Made by a program: the position numbers and the translations under genes. Source: Corynebacterium sp. (lineage in GTDB: Bacteria > Actinomycetota > Actinomycetes > Mycobacteriales > Mycobacteriaceae). From it: 64,000 bases of DNA. Where the stretch lies: NCBI RefSeq assembly GCF_022712195.1, contig NZ_JALAGY010000052.1, positions 1 through 64,000 on the forward strand. The letters run 5' to 3'. The notes under the pieces are model-generated. The model made no database searches and was not told where the DNA came from. It was given only the letters and a program-made list of their open reading frames with translations. Below, piece by piece: positions 18,125 through 26,375 of the stretch (within the stretch, counting starts at the first letter, position 1; every line of letters starts with the position of its first letter).

Positions 18125-19519
18125 ATGTCCGGGGAAGACCGTAACGGCAGTGACGACGAAAGGTTCCGCGCCTCTCAGGACGCCCCCAGGGAGACGTCCG
18201 GGGACGGCTCCGGGGCCACCGGGGGAGACGGGTGGGGACGGCACCAGGGGAGGGACGACGGGCAGACGTCCGGGTTCTCCGACCCCGCCGCACAGCAACG
18301 GCACTGGGAGGCGCTCTCCAGCCAGTACCCCAGCAACGACGGGTCCGTGCAGCCTCCTATGGCCGGCCCTGAACTGCCGCCGCACCTCAACGGCGCCGCC
18401 ACGAAGGAGCCGCAGCGCCGGTTCTCCACACCGGCAGTCGCCGCCCTGGTGCTCGCCGTCGGTGTGGCGGCCTCGGCGGTGACCGCCGGTGTCATCAGCC
18501 AGACCGGCGACAACTCCTCCCCGGCGACCTCACTGAACCAGCGGAACACCGGCGACCGGCAGAACACCAGCGTCTCCGAACCCGACCCGGGGACGGTGGA
18601 GGCCGTGGCCCAGAACGTCCTGCCCAGTGTGGTCTCCATTCAGGTGACCACGCGGGAGGGCGGGGCGGAAGGCTCCGGTTCGGTCATCAGCGAGGACGGT
18701 CTGATCCTCACCAACAACCACGTCGTCGCCGGCGCCGAAGGCGGCGGGGCACAGATGAGCGTGACCACCAATGACGGGCGCCAGCTCGAGGCCGAGGTCG
18801 TGGCGACGGACCCCCAGACCGACCTTGCCGTGGTCAAGGCCTCGGGCGCCGACGATCTGCAGCCCATCGCCATCGGCGACTCCGACGGCCTGCAGGTGGG
18901 CGAGACCGTCGTCGCCGTCGGTTCCCCGTTGGGACTGTCGTCCACGGTCACCACCGGCATCGTCTCCGCGATGAACCGGCCCGTGCAGGCCGGTGGCGAG
19001 GACGGAGGCGAGGCGTCGCTCATCGACGCGATCCAGACCGACGCGGCGATCAACCCCGGGAACTCCGGCGGCGCCCTGGTCAACCTCCAGGGCGAGCTCG
19101 TCGGCATCCCCTCGGTCATCGCCACCCTGGGCGGTCAGATGGGTGGGGAGTCCGGGTCCATCGGACTCGGCTTCGCCATCCCGTCGAACCAGGCGGAGAA
19201 CACCGCCCAGCAGCTCATCGACAACGGCCGGGCGACCCACCCGGTCATCGGGGCGCGTGTGAACACCGGGGAGGAGTCGCGGGTCCGTGGCGCGGAGATC
19301 GTCAGCGTGGTCGGCGGAGGACCGGCGGCGGACGCCGGTGTGCGCGACGGCGACGTGGTGACGAAGGTCGACGACCGGATCGTCGACAGCGGGGTCAGCC
19401 TCATCGCCGCGATCCGTTCGCACAATGTCGGCGACGAGGTCACGTTGACCGTCACCGACGGCAAGGGCGGCAACGAGCGTGAGGTCACCGTGACGCTGTC
19501 CGAGTCCGAGGGCGACTAG
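18125..19519 (+). CDS. pepD: HtrA/DegP-family membrane serine protease
   Basis: This 464-residue protein has a hydrophilic cytoplasmic N-terminus of about 100 residues, one membrane helix (TPAVAALVLAVGVAASAV), a trypsin-like domain and a C-terminal PDZ domain. The catalytic triad is visible as His in LTNNHVVAG, Asp in TDLAVVKA and Ser in INPGNSGGALVN. It should act outside the membrane in envelope protein quality control. The ATG at 18125 has an excellent ribosome site (GAAGGAGAG); a GTG 45 nt upstream is in frame but lacks one. In mycobacteria pepD is controlled by MprAB and SigE. Confidence 0.94.
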   Translation: MSGEDRNGSDDERFRASQDAPRETSGDGSGATGGDGWGRHQGRDDGQTSGFSDPAAQQRHWEALSSQYPSNDGSVQPPMAGPELPPHLNGAATKEPQRRFSTPAVAALVLAVGVAASAVTAGVISQTGDNSSPATSLNQRNTGDRQNTSVSEPDPGTVEAVAQNVLPSVVSIQVTTREGGAEGSGSVISEDGLILTNNHVVAGAEGGGAQMSVTTNDGRQLEAEVVATDPQTDLAVVKASGADDLQPIAIGDSDGLQVGETVVAVGSPLGLSSTVTTGIVSAMNRPVQAGGEDGGEASLIDAIQTDAAINPGNSGGALVNLQGELVGIPSVIATLGGQMGGESGSIGLGFAIPSNQAENTAQQLIDNGRATHPVIGARVNTGEESRVRGAEIVSVVGGGPAADAGVRDGDVVTKVDDRIVDSGVSLIAAIRSHNVGDEVTLTVTDGKGGNEREVTVTLSESEGD

Positions 19520-19649
19520 CACCCCGTCGACGGCTTATTCCACCCTGACCTGTACAGCGGACGTGCCCGCCGGTTACCGTTGACGTGACCACGCACACCT
19601 TTTCCCGCACACCGCGACGGGCACCGAAGTTCCCGAGGAGTTCACCACC

Positions 19650-20360
19650 ATGTCCCACGACCCCTACGCCGACACCGACCGGGCCAGCGATGTCGACGGT
19701 ATCGACGGTATCGACCGTATCGACGGCATTCAGGACCCGGCGGGTGTGATCACCGTGCCCGGGATCGACGACTTCGCCCGTGTCGAGAAGGAGTCCATCG
19801 AGCGGCTGGACGCCGAGATCACCGAACCCGGTGACGACGTCTTCCGCTCCCTGGACATCCAGGAGAACGAGCGTGAGGGCGGCAACCCCCGGCATTCACT
19901 GCTGCACGCCCTGGTCGTGATCGTCACCGACCACCCCGACGACGCCGACCAGTCCGGCGAGCTCGTCGCGGAGCTGCTGGCGGAGGAGGACTACATGGTG
20001 GACGCGGTGTTGACCGTGGACTCCCGGAAGTCCGCGGTGCGCCAGGCCCTGGAGACCGCCGTCGTCGGCGGGGCGGACCTGGTCATCACCGTCGGCGGGA
20101 CCGGGGTGAGCCCGCGTGACAAGACCCCGGAGGCCACCAAGGCGGTGCTCGACAAGCGCATCCAGGGGCTCTCTCAGGCGTTGCGGTCGTCCGCACTGGC
20201 CTGCAACGCCGTGGACGGCGGACTGTCCCGCGGTGTCGCGGGCGTGTCCGGCTCGACCGTGGTGGTGAACCTGGCGTCCTCCCGTGCGGCGATCCGCGAC
20301 GGGATGGCCACGCTGTGCCCGCTGGTGCGACACGTGATCGCGGACATCAGCAGGGCATGA
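19650..20360 (+). CDS. MoaB/Mog-type molybdopterin adenylyltransferase-like protein
   Basis: This 236-residue protein has a C-terminal MoaB/Mog domain of about 150 residues. It starts at ALVVIVTDHPDDADQSG and contains the molybdopterin-binding segment VITVGGTGVSPRDKTPEA. The first ~85 residues are an acidic extension with an Ile-Asp-Gly repeat (GIDGIDRIDGI) from short direct DNA repeats near 19695-19730; such tails are unusual for MoaB. Mycobacterial moaB2 occupies the same place between pepD and mscL. A candidate -10 TACCGT lies at 19575-19580. Confidence 0.88.
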   Translation: MSHDPYADTDRASDVDGIDGIDRIDGIQDPAGVITVPGIDDFARVEKESIERLDAEITEPGDDVFRSLDIQENEREGGNPRHSLLHALVVIVTDHPDDADQSGELVAELLAEEDYMVDAVLTVDSRKSAVRQALETAVVGGADLVITVGGTGVSPRDKTPEATKAVLDKRIQGLSQALRSSALACNAVDGGLSRGVAGVSGSTVVVNLASSRAAIRDGMATLCPLVRHVIADISRA

Positions 20361-20551
20361 GACACCGTCGCAAGACCGGTGTGGTGGGGCAGGCGCACGC
20401 CCCGGACCGCGACCTGGAGCTCCCCCGGCACACCGGGGAGGGTGCCGGCGACGTCAGGAACGACAGGGCCGCCGAAGGGGCACAGGGGGCTGACGGGGGC
20501 ACCGGGTTCGGTGAGGACTTCTGGGAGGGGCAGCGCCCGCCCCACTGGTGA
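20357..20551 (+). CDS. Small hypothetical protein overlapping the moaB stop
   Basis: This 64-residue open frame begins at an ATG that overlaps the moaB stop (ATGA), typical of coupled genes. The protein starts MRHRRKTGVVGQAHAPDRD, has a Gly/Ala/Asp-rich middle and ends GFGEDFWEGQRPPHW. The aromatic/proline tail, the coupling and the lack of any competing gene favour a real protein. I recognise no domain. It converges on mscL with a 12-nt gap. Confidence 0.6.
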   Translation: MRHRRKTGVVGQAHAPDRDLELPRHTGEGAGDVRNDRAAEGAQGADGGTGFGEDFWEGQRPPHW

Positions 20552-20563
20552 GTGGGGGAGGTG

Positions 20564-21037
20564 TCAGCGGGCGGAGTGGCGTCCACCGGTGTCGGTGGAG
20601 TCGTCGATCTCACCGGCGAGCCCGTTGTTGGCCGAGCTGACGCCGCTCTGGGTGGCGATCAGGTCACGGATCTCGACGAGCAGGTCGACCTCGGAGGCGA
20701 TGGTCTCCTCGGGGTCGATGCCCTTCCGTCGTGCGTTGAGCTCGTTGAGCTTGTTCATCGGCGCGACGAGCAGGAAGTAGACGACGCCGGCGATGATGAG
20801 GAAGTTGATCACGGCGGTGATGATCGCGCCCAGGTCGATCTGGGTGCTCTCCATGCCGTCGCGCAGCTGGAACTTCAGTCCGTCGACCTCTGCACCGCCG
20901 AAGCTGTTGATCAGGGGCTGGATCAGCGAGTCCGAGATGGCGGTGACGATGGCGGTGAATGCGGAGCCGATGATGACGGCGATGGCCAGTTCCATCACGT
21001 TTCCGCGTGTGATGAAGTCTTTGAAGCCCTTGAACAT
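20564..21037 (-). CDS. mscL: Large-conductance mechanosensitive channel MscL
   Basis: This 157-residue MscL has the N-terminal helix MFKGFKDFITRGNVMELAIAV, pore helix TM1 (VIIGSAFTAIVTAISDSL) and TM2 (ITAVINFLIIAGVVYFLLV). The cytoplasmic bundle is longer than in E. coli. It acts as an emergency valve during hypo-osmotic shock. The ATG has AAGGAG upstream. It neighbours pepD-moaB as in other corynebacteria and mycobacteria. Confidence 0.97.
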   Translation of the reverse strand: MFKGFKDFITRGNVMELAIAVIIGSAFTAIVTAISDSLIQPLINSFGGAEVDGLKFQLRDGMESTQIDLGAIITAVINFLIIAGVVYFLLVAPMNKLNELNARRKGIDPEETIASEVDLLVEIRDLIATQSGVSSANNGLAGEIDDSTDTGGRHSAR

Positions 21038-21077
21038 GGTGCACTCCTTGTGATGGGGGTGGAGAGGAAAGGTCCGG

Positions 21078-21770
21078 CTACCGGTGTCCCCGGTGGTCGG
21101 CGGATGTCGGGAAGACGCCTGAGTCGGTCACTACGGTCTGGACTCGGGCGTCGAGAGGCGTCCTGGGGACGTCGACCCCGAACTCGGCGTGGTCGACGAG
21201 CGCCACCAGTCTGCCAGGTCCGCCGCGGTCGGTCAGAATGTCGAGCGTCCGGTCGTAGTAGCCGCCACCTTGGCCGAGGCGGGTACCGTCCCGGTCGACG
21301 GCGAGAGCGGGGATGACCAGGGTGGTGACACGCCCGGACAGGTCCACGCTGGATATCGGCGAGCGGTGCCCGGATGTTTCCGTGGTTCCTGTGGTCCCTG
21401 TCTCAGTCGTGGGCTCGGCGATGCCGAACGCGCCCCGCCGCATCGCCGCCGCCCCCCGGTAGGGCAGCCAGGTCAGCGGGCGTGAGGGGCCGGGGACGAC
21501 GGGGAGCCACACCTCGTGCCCTGCACGGTGGAGCGCCTCGGGCAGACCGGGCCCGCCGGGTTCCCCGGGGAGGCCGGCGAAGGCGGCGACCGGACCTGTC
21601 CCGCCACCGTCCCCCTGGTCGTCCCGGGCCAGGAGACGGAGCAGGTGGGCGGTGATGGAGGCGTCGCGTCGCGTGCGCTCGTCGGCGGGGACGGCGCGGC
21701 GGGCGTCGCGGATATGTCGGCGGAGCGCCTGCTTCGCCGCCGGCACGTCGGTGTGGTCTCCCTGTTCCAT
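21078..21770 (-). CDS. fthC: 5-formyltetrahydrofolate cyclo-ligase
   Basis: This 230-residue protein converts 5-formyl-THF to 5,10-methenyl-THF using ATP. Family segments are AKQALRRHIRDARRAV at the N-terminus, EVWLPVVPG in the middle and the nucleotide-binding GTRLGQGGGYYDRTLD near residue 175. The ATG at 21770 lies 8 nt after a -10 box, so the mRNA is probably leaderless. The gene is divergent from galU, as in C. glutamicum and M. tuberculosis. Confidence 0.93.
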   Translation of the reverse strand: MEQGDHTDVPAAKQALRRHIRDARRAVPADERTRRDASITAHLLRLLARDDQGDGGGTGPVAAFAGLPGEPGGPGLPEALHRAGHEVWLPVVPGPSRPLTWLPYRGAAAMRRGAFGIAEPTTETGTTGTTETSGHRSPISSVDLSGRVTTLVIPALAVDRDGTRLGQGGGYYDRTLDILTDRGGPGRLVALVDHAEFGVDVPRTPLDARVQTVVTDSGVFPTSADHRGHR

Positions 21771-21778
21771 ACCGGCCG

Positions 21779-21784
21779 ATGATA
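21779..21784 (-). promoter_or_regulatory. -10 box, leaderless fthC
   Basis: TATCAT on the minus strand ends 8 nt before the ATG at 21770, which puts transcription start at or next to the start codon. Confidence 0.55.
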
Positions 21785-21903
21785 GGGCGGGGCGGGGGTA
21801 CCTGCCGCCACGGCCTGCCCGCCCTGCTGTCCGGTTTCTCCTGTTTTTGTCCGTTTTCCCTGTGTCGGTGTGGTCCCGTCCGGCCAACTGGGGGTGGTCC
21901 CTG

Positions 21904-21909
21904 TAGGAT
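21904..21909 (+). promoter_or_regulatory. -10 box, leaderless galU
   Basis: TAGGAT ends 7 nt before the galU ATG at 21917. It fixes the start against longer in-frame reading. Confidence 0.6.
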
Positions 21910-21916
21910 CCAGGAC

Positions 21917-22882
21917 ATGGCAACTACCAACTCACCTGTTCCCTCCGGCTCTCCAGACGGCGTCACCGACGGCGTTTCCACCGGTGGGATCCGAACTGTC
22001 GTGGTTCCTGCCGCCGGTCTGGGCACCCGTTTCCTGCCGGCCACCAAGACAGTTCCCAAAGAGCTACTTCCCGTCGTCGACACCCCCGGAATCGAACTCA
22101 TCGCGAAGGAGGCCTCCGAGGCCGGCGCATCCAGGCTGGCGGTGGTCACCTCGCCCCGCAAGCAGGGAATCATGGCGTTCTTCGACCGTGATGAACTCCT
22201 GGAGGACACCCTCGAGGCGCGAGGGAAGACCGAGCAGCTCAACAAGGTCCGCGCGGTCAACGAGATGATCACCGCCGTGTCGGTCAACCAGGACCGTCCG
22301 TTGGGTCTGGGGCACGCCATCGGCTGCGCCGAGGGTGCCCTCGACGACGACGAGGACGCCTTCGCCGTCCTGCTCCCGGACGACCTCGTGCTGCCCTTCG
22401 GCGTGATGAACGAGATGATCAAGGTCCGTCAGCGGTACGGCGGCACCGTCCTTTGCGGTTTCGAGGTGCCGGAGGACGAGGTCTCGAACTACGGCGTCTT
22501 CGAGATCGCGGACGTCGAGGGTGCCGACGGTGCAGATGACGCCGACGGCCAGGTCCGCCGGGTGACCGGCATGGTCGAGAAGCCGGACGTCGCCGACGCG
22601 CCGTCGAACATCGTCGCCACCGGCCGTTACCTCCTGGACCGTTCCATCTTCGACGCCCTGCGCGAGACGGCACCGGGCAAGGGTGGCGAGATCCAGGTCA
22701 CCGACGCCATCGCGAAGCTCATCGACGACGGCCACCCGGTGCACGTGTACGTGCACCGCGGAAACCGTCACGACCTGGGAAACCCGGGCGGCTTCATCCG
22801 CGCCTGCGTGGACTTCGCCCTCGACGACCCGTCCTACGGTCCGTCACTGGAACGGTGGCTGGCACGTCGGCTGGAGAAGTGA
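21917..22882 (+). CDS. galU: UTP-glucose-1-phosphate uridylyltransferase
   Basis: This 321-residue nucleotidyltransferase makes UDP-glucose for envelope glycans, trehalose and galactose metabolism. The nucleotide-binding loop is VVPAAGLGTRFLPATKTVPKELLPV, the acidic sugar-nucleotide site is FAVLLPDDLVL, and GMVEKPDV and NRHDLGNPGGF follow. A 17-residue Ser/Pro/Thr/Gly tail precedes the fold. The ATG at 21917 follows a -10 box at leaderless spacing. Confidence 0.96.
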   Translation: MATTNSPVPSGSPDGVTDGVSTGGIRTVVVPAAGLGTRFLPATKTVPKELLPVVDTPGIELIAKEASEAGASRLAVVTSPRKQGIMAFFDRDELLEDTLEARGKTEQLNKVRAVNEMITAVSVNQDRPLGLGHAIGCAEGALDDDEDAFAVLLPDDLVLPFGVMNEMIKVRQRYGGTVLCGFEVPEDEVSNYGVFEIADVEGADGADDADGQVRRVTGMVEKPDVADAPSNIVATGRYLLDRSIFDALRETAPGKGGEIQVTDAIAKLIDDGHPVHVYVHRGNRHDLGNPGGFIRACVDFALDDPSYGPSLERWLARRLEK

Positions 22883-23022
22883 CCCGCTGACCGGAGTCCG
22901 GAGGTGGTGCCCGACATGGGCGCCACCTTCGGCGGTTCCGGCCCGCCGAGACGGTAGAGTCTGCTCTGTCACAACCTGCACGTCACCCCTGAGACACCCC
23001 GAGAACCTGTGAGGACGGCCAC
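22883..23022 (+). promoter_or_regulatory. galU-glp spacer: hairpin and glp promoter
   Basis: An imperfect hairpin (AGGTGGTGCCC with GGGCGCCACCT, about 22901-22928) may end galU transcription, although no U-tract follows. TAGAGT at 22955-22960 is a good -10 candidate for the next gene, giving a leader of roughly 55 nt. Confidence 0.45.
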
Positions 23023-24273
23023 GTGAGAACTGTTGAGGAGCAGCTGGCCACGGTCAGCGCCGCGGCAGTAACACCGGAACCGGTGCGCACCGCGATTTCA
23101 GAGGCACTGGGTCTGCGGTGCGCCGAGCAGGTGGAGGCGGACGCCTCGGTCCCGGGGTTCGACCAGGCCGCCGTGGACGGGTACGCCGTGCGCTCCGTCG
23201 ACGTCCGTCACGCCGGCAGCGTCGACCCGGACGTGCCGTCGGCGAGGCTCCCCGTCGTCGGTGACGTCGGCGCCGGGTCGCACCGGCCGGTGCGGCTGCA
23301 GCCGCGGCAGGCGGTGCGGGTGCAGGCGGGCGCGCCGATCCCCACTCTCGCGGACGCCGTCGTGCCCCTGGACTGGGCCGAGGACGACGGACGCCGCACC
23401 GAGGCGCTGCGGCCGGTGGCGGCAGGCCAGTTCATCCACCGTACGGGGTCCGACGTGCAGCCCGGGGACGTCGTCGTCGAGCAGGGGTCGGTGATCGGGG
23501 CGGCCCAGGTGGGGCTGCTCGCCGCGGTCGGCCGGTCGAAGGTGCTGGTCTACCCGCGGCCGAGGATGGCCGTGATGTCCTTCGGCCCCGAGCTCGTCGA
23601 CATCGACCGCGACCCGGGCCTGGGGCAGGTCCATGACGTGAACTCCTACTCCCTCGCCGCCGCCGGGCGAGAGGCGGGCGCGGACGTGAACCGGCTCGGT
23701 ATCGTCGGCGGCGAGGACCGCCGTCTCCGGGACATCATCGAGGGCCAGCTCATCCGTTCGGAGATCCTGGTGATCGCCGGTGGGGTGGGTGGCGCGTCGA
23801 GCGACCGGCTGCGGGAGATCCTGGAGGAGCTCGGCGACCTGGACGTGTCCCGCGTGGCGATGCACCCCGGCTCCGTGCAAGGGTTCGGGATCCTCGGCGC
23901 CGACCGGGTTCCGACCTTCCTGCTGCCCGCCAACCCGAGCGCCGCACTCGTCGCCTTCGAGGTCATGGTGCGACCCCTGGTGCAGATTCTGCGGGGTCAG
24001 CGCCAGTCGATGCGCCGGATGGTCAAGGCCCGGACGATCGCCGGCCTGGAGTCGGCCCCGCACCGCCGCGGGTTCATCCGTGCGCAGCTCATGCGTGACC
24101 GGGAGACCGGCGAGTTCCTGGTCGACCCGCTCGGTGCCTCCGCCGGTGGGGAGCCGACCCACCTGCTCGGCAGTCACGGTCAGGCGAACGGCCTGGTGGT
24201 GGTGCCCGGTGACCGGACCCGTGTCGAGCCCGGTGAGGTCGTCGACGTGATGTTCCTGACCAACCGGGTGTGA
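23023..24273 (+). CDS. glp: MoeA/gephyrin-like protein Glp (molybdopterin molybdenumtransferase family)
   Basis: This 416-residue MoeA-fold protein has the hallmark DQAAVDGYAVRS near residue 50, the domain III loop IAGGVGGASSDRLREIL and the LLPANPSAALVAFEVMVRP helix; the beta-barrel domain IV closes it. In C. glutamicum the MoeA paralogue at this locus, Glp, was reported to bind FtsZ and act in cell division with the membrane receptor GlpR. The order galU-glp-rimJ-glpR is preserved here. Whether this copy also works in molybdenum cofactor synthesis cannot be told. The start is a GTG at 23023. Confidence 0.85.
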   Translation: MRTVEEQLATVSAAAVTPEPVRTAISEALGLRCAEQVEADASVPGFDQAAVDGYAVRSVDVRHAGSVDPDVPSARLPVVGDVGAGSHRPVRLQPRQAVRVQAGAPIPTLADAVVPLDWAEDDGRRTEALRPVAAGQFIHRTGSDVQPGDVVVEQGSVIGAAQVGLLAAVGRSKVLVYPRPRMAVMSFGPELVDIDRDPGLGQVHDVNSYSLAAAGREAGADVNRLGIVGGEDRRLRDIIEGQLIRSEILVIAGGVGGASSDRLREILEELGDLDVSRVAMHPGSVQGFGILGADRVPTFLLPANPSAALVAFEVMVRPLVQILRGQRQSMRRMVKARTIAGLESAPHRRGFIRAQLMRDRETGEFLVDPLGASAGGEPTHLLGSHGQANGLVVVPGDRTRVEPGEVVDVMFLTNRV

Positions 24274-24280
24274 CCCTCCG

Positions 24281-24883
24281 GTGCCGCTGACGAACCGCCA
24301 CCCCGGGTGGCCGGCCAGAACCCCCTCGGTGGACACCGGCGCGGGGCGGGTTCGCCTGCGGCCGCTGTCCCGACGGGACGGCCGGCGCTGGGCCCAGTAC
24401 CGCAACGCCGACGAGCATCTGCTGCGCCCGGTCGAGCCGACGGTCCCGGGCCAGTGGTGGGAGGCTCACACCAGGGCGATGTGGCGGCGCAACTACGCCG
24501 GCCTGCAGTCCATGGCCTCGCAAGGCACGCTGCTGCCGTTCGTCATCGAGGTGGACGGCGAATTCGCCGGACAGCTGACCCTGGGCAACGTCCAGCACGG
24601 TGTGGTCTGCAGCTGCTGGATCGGGTACTGGGTGTACTCCGGGTTCAGTGGCAGGGGAGTGGGGCGCACGGCGGTGGAGCTCGGCGTGGACCACGCCATG
24701 ACCCGGGTGGGCATGCACCGGGTGGAGGCCACGGTTCTGGAGTCCAACGTGGCCTCCCGTCGTGTGCTGGAGCACGTCGGCTTCCGGGAGGAGGGGCTGC
24801 TGCAGCGCAACCTGCACATCAACGGCCAGTGGAGGGACCACATCCTGGTCGGTCTGACCGTGGAGGAGCGTCGGCCGGGGTAG
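24281..24883 (+). CDS. rimJ: RimJ-like GNAT N-acetyltransferase
   Basis: This 200-residue GNAT-fold enzyme resembles ribosomal-protein N-acetyltransferases. It has VRLRPLSRRDGRRW at the start, the acetyl-CoA loop YSGFSGRGVGRTAVELGV and the C-terminal HRVEATVLESNVASRRVLEHVGFREEG. The target protein is not known from the sequence. It begins with a GTG 7 nt after glp and sits between glp and glpR, the conserved order. Confidence 0.87.
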   Translation: MPLTNRHPGWPARTPSVDTGAGRVRLRPLSRRDGRRWAQYRNADEHLLRPVEPTVPGQWWEAHTRAMWRRNYAGLQSMASQGTLLPFVIEVDGEFAGQLTLGNVQHGVVCSCWIGYWVYSGFSGRGVGRTAVELGVDHAMTRVGMHRVEATVLESNVASRRVLEHVGFREEGLLQRNLHINGQWRDHILVGLTVEERRPG

Positions 24884-25027
24884 CGGTGCCGGCGCAGGAG
24901 CCGCCGCTGGCAATCACCTGACGGTGCGGCGCGCCTGCGGCGCCGTCGCGGGGGCGGCACGTATGGTCGGGGGCACTGTTCCAACGTGATGCGTCCTGAT
25001 TGTCGTCGGTGAAAGGAAAGGCCGCTA

Positions 25028-26335
25028 GTGTCCGGCTCCCTCAGCTCTCTGATCCTGATCGCGGTTGTCTGGCTTCTTCTCCTCGCGCCGTTGTTCCTCC
25101 GTAACCAGTCGCCGGTCCGGCGGACGTCGAAGGCGTTGTCCGAGACCCGCGTGCTGCACGAGGGGGGCGCGGAGATCTCCCGTCCGCGCAAACGCCCGCT
25201 GCCCGCGGATTCGCTGTACCACGCGGACGTCGACGAGGACATCGAGCTGGTCGAGGCGGAGCCCGAGCAGGTGATCATCGACGACACCGGACGTGACGTA
25301 CCGGGCATCATCGACGGTGAGGTCGTGGGCTACCGGCCGCTCGACGAGGAGGACACCGGCGAGTTCGCACCGGTGGACCCGACCATGGCGGACGACGTCG
25401 CCGGGGCTTCCGGGGGCTCCGGGGGCCCCGACGTCATTGACGTCATTGACACGGTGGACAACGTCACCGCGGCCGACGACCCGGCGTTCGACGTCGACGG
25501 GGTGGACGCGGTGGACACTGACGGCGCTGATGACGCAGACATTGCTGACAGCGCTGACGACGTTCATGACACGGGGGACGCCGACGACGCCGGGGCACGT
25601 GAGGTGGATGAGGCGCACGGGGCCCCGCAGGTCGAGGTGGTGCGCGAGGACAACCGGCGATTCACCGACATCCCGGTGGCGTACCTGCGTGGCGGCGACA
25701 TCGACGTGAGCGTGGGCACGGACGAGCAGTGGGACGACACCGACGGGGCCGACGCCCTGTCCGGGGACGCCCCGGTGACGGACCTCTTCGATGACGAGTA
25801 CGGCGACGGGGAACTGACCGAGGAGGAGCTCGACTACGCCGCGGCCCGTCGTGGCCGTGGGTTCTACGACCCGGAGACGTCGCAGCGCCTGGTGGAGCAG
25901 CGTCAGCTGCGTCGCAAGCGCGTCCTCTCCGTGCTGGCGGCACTGTGTGTGGTCTCTGTCGTCGCCGCGGTGATCCTGGGCGGTGCGGTCTGGTCAGCGG
26001 TGGTCGTGACGGTCGCGCTGTCCGGTGTCTACCTGTACTACCTGCGACGCCAGGTGGTCGAGGAGGCGAAGCTGCGTCGTCGACGTATCGCCCGGATGCG
26101 GCGGGCCCGTCTCGGTGTCCGCAACACCGACGACCGTGAGCTCGGCGTCCCGGACCGTCTGCTGCGTCCCGGCGCCGTCGTCCTCGAGAGCGACGACGCG
26201 GACCCGGAGTTCGCCGACCTGGAGTACGCCGACTACAACGACTACAGCGACTACCCCGGCTACGCGGACCACGGTGGCTACAGCGACTACGGCGAGCACC
26301 CGGACTACACCGGCACCCACATCCGGGCGGTGTAG
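25028..26335 (+). CDS. glpR: GlpR-like membrane protein (receptor of the gephyrin-like division protein)
   Basis: This 435-residue protein has an N-terminal membrane helix (residues ~7-25, SLILIAVVWLLLLAPLFL), then a basic stretch. A long, very acidic, low-complexity middle follows (repeated Asp-Val/Ala/Asp around residues 135-190). Two more helices lie near residues 300-340, and the C-terminal tail is rich in Tyr-Asp (residues ~400-430). Position and topology match M. tuberculosis Rv0996 and C. glutamicum GlpR. It would anchor Glp at the septal membrane. The GTG start follows AAAGGAAAGG. Assignment rests on synteny and topology, not on a catalytic motif. Confidence 0.68.
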   Translation: MSGSLSSLILIAVVWLLLLAPLFLRNQSPVRRTSKALSETRVLHEGGAEISRPRKRPLPADSLYHADVDEDIELVEAEPEQVIIDDTGRDVPGIIDGEVVGYRPLDEEDTGEFAPVDPTMADDVAGASGGSGGPDVIDVIDTVDNVTAADDPAFDVDGVDAVDTDGADDADIADSADDVHDTGDADDAGAREVDEAHGAPQVEVVREDNRRFTDIPVAYLRGGDIDVSVGTDEQWDDTDGADALSGDAPVTDLFDDEYGDGELTEEELDYAAARRGRGFYDPETSQRLVEQRQLRRKRVLSVLAALCVVSVVAAVILGGAVWSAVVVTVALSGVYLYYLRRQVVEEAKLRRRRIARMRRARLGVRNTDDRELGVPDRLLRPGAVVLESDDADPEFADLEYADYNDYSDYPGYADHGGYSDYGEHPDYTGTHIRAV

Positions 26336-26360
26336 TGCCGCGGACCGTGGGGGCCGGGGA

Positions 26361-26366
26361 TAAGAT
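26361..26366 (+). promoter_or_regulatory. -10 box, leaderless doxX
   Basis: TAAGAT ends 9 nt before the ATG at 26376, consistent with a leaderless or near-leaderless mRNA. Confidence 0.55.
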
Positions 26367-26375
26367 GACCTCATC

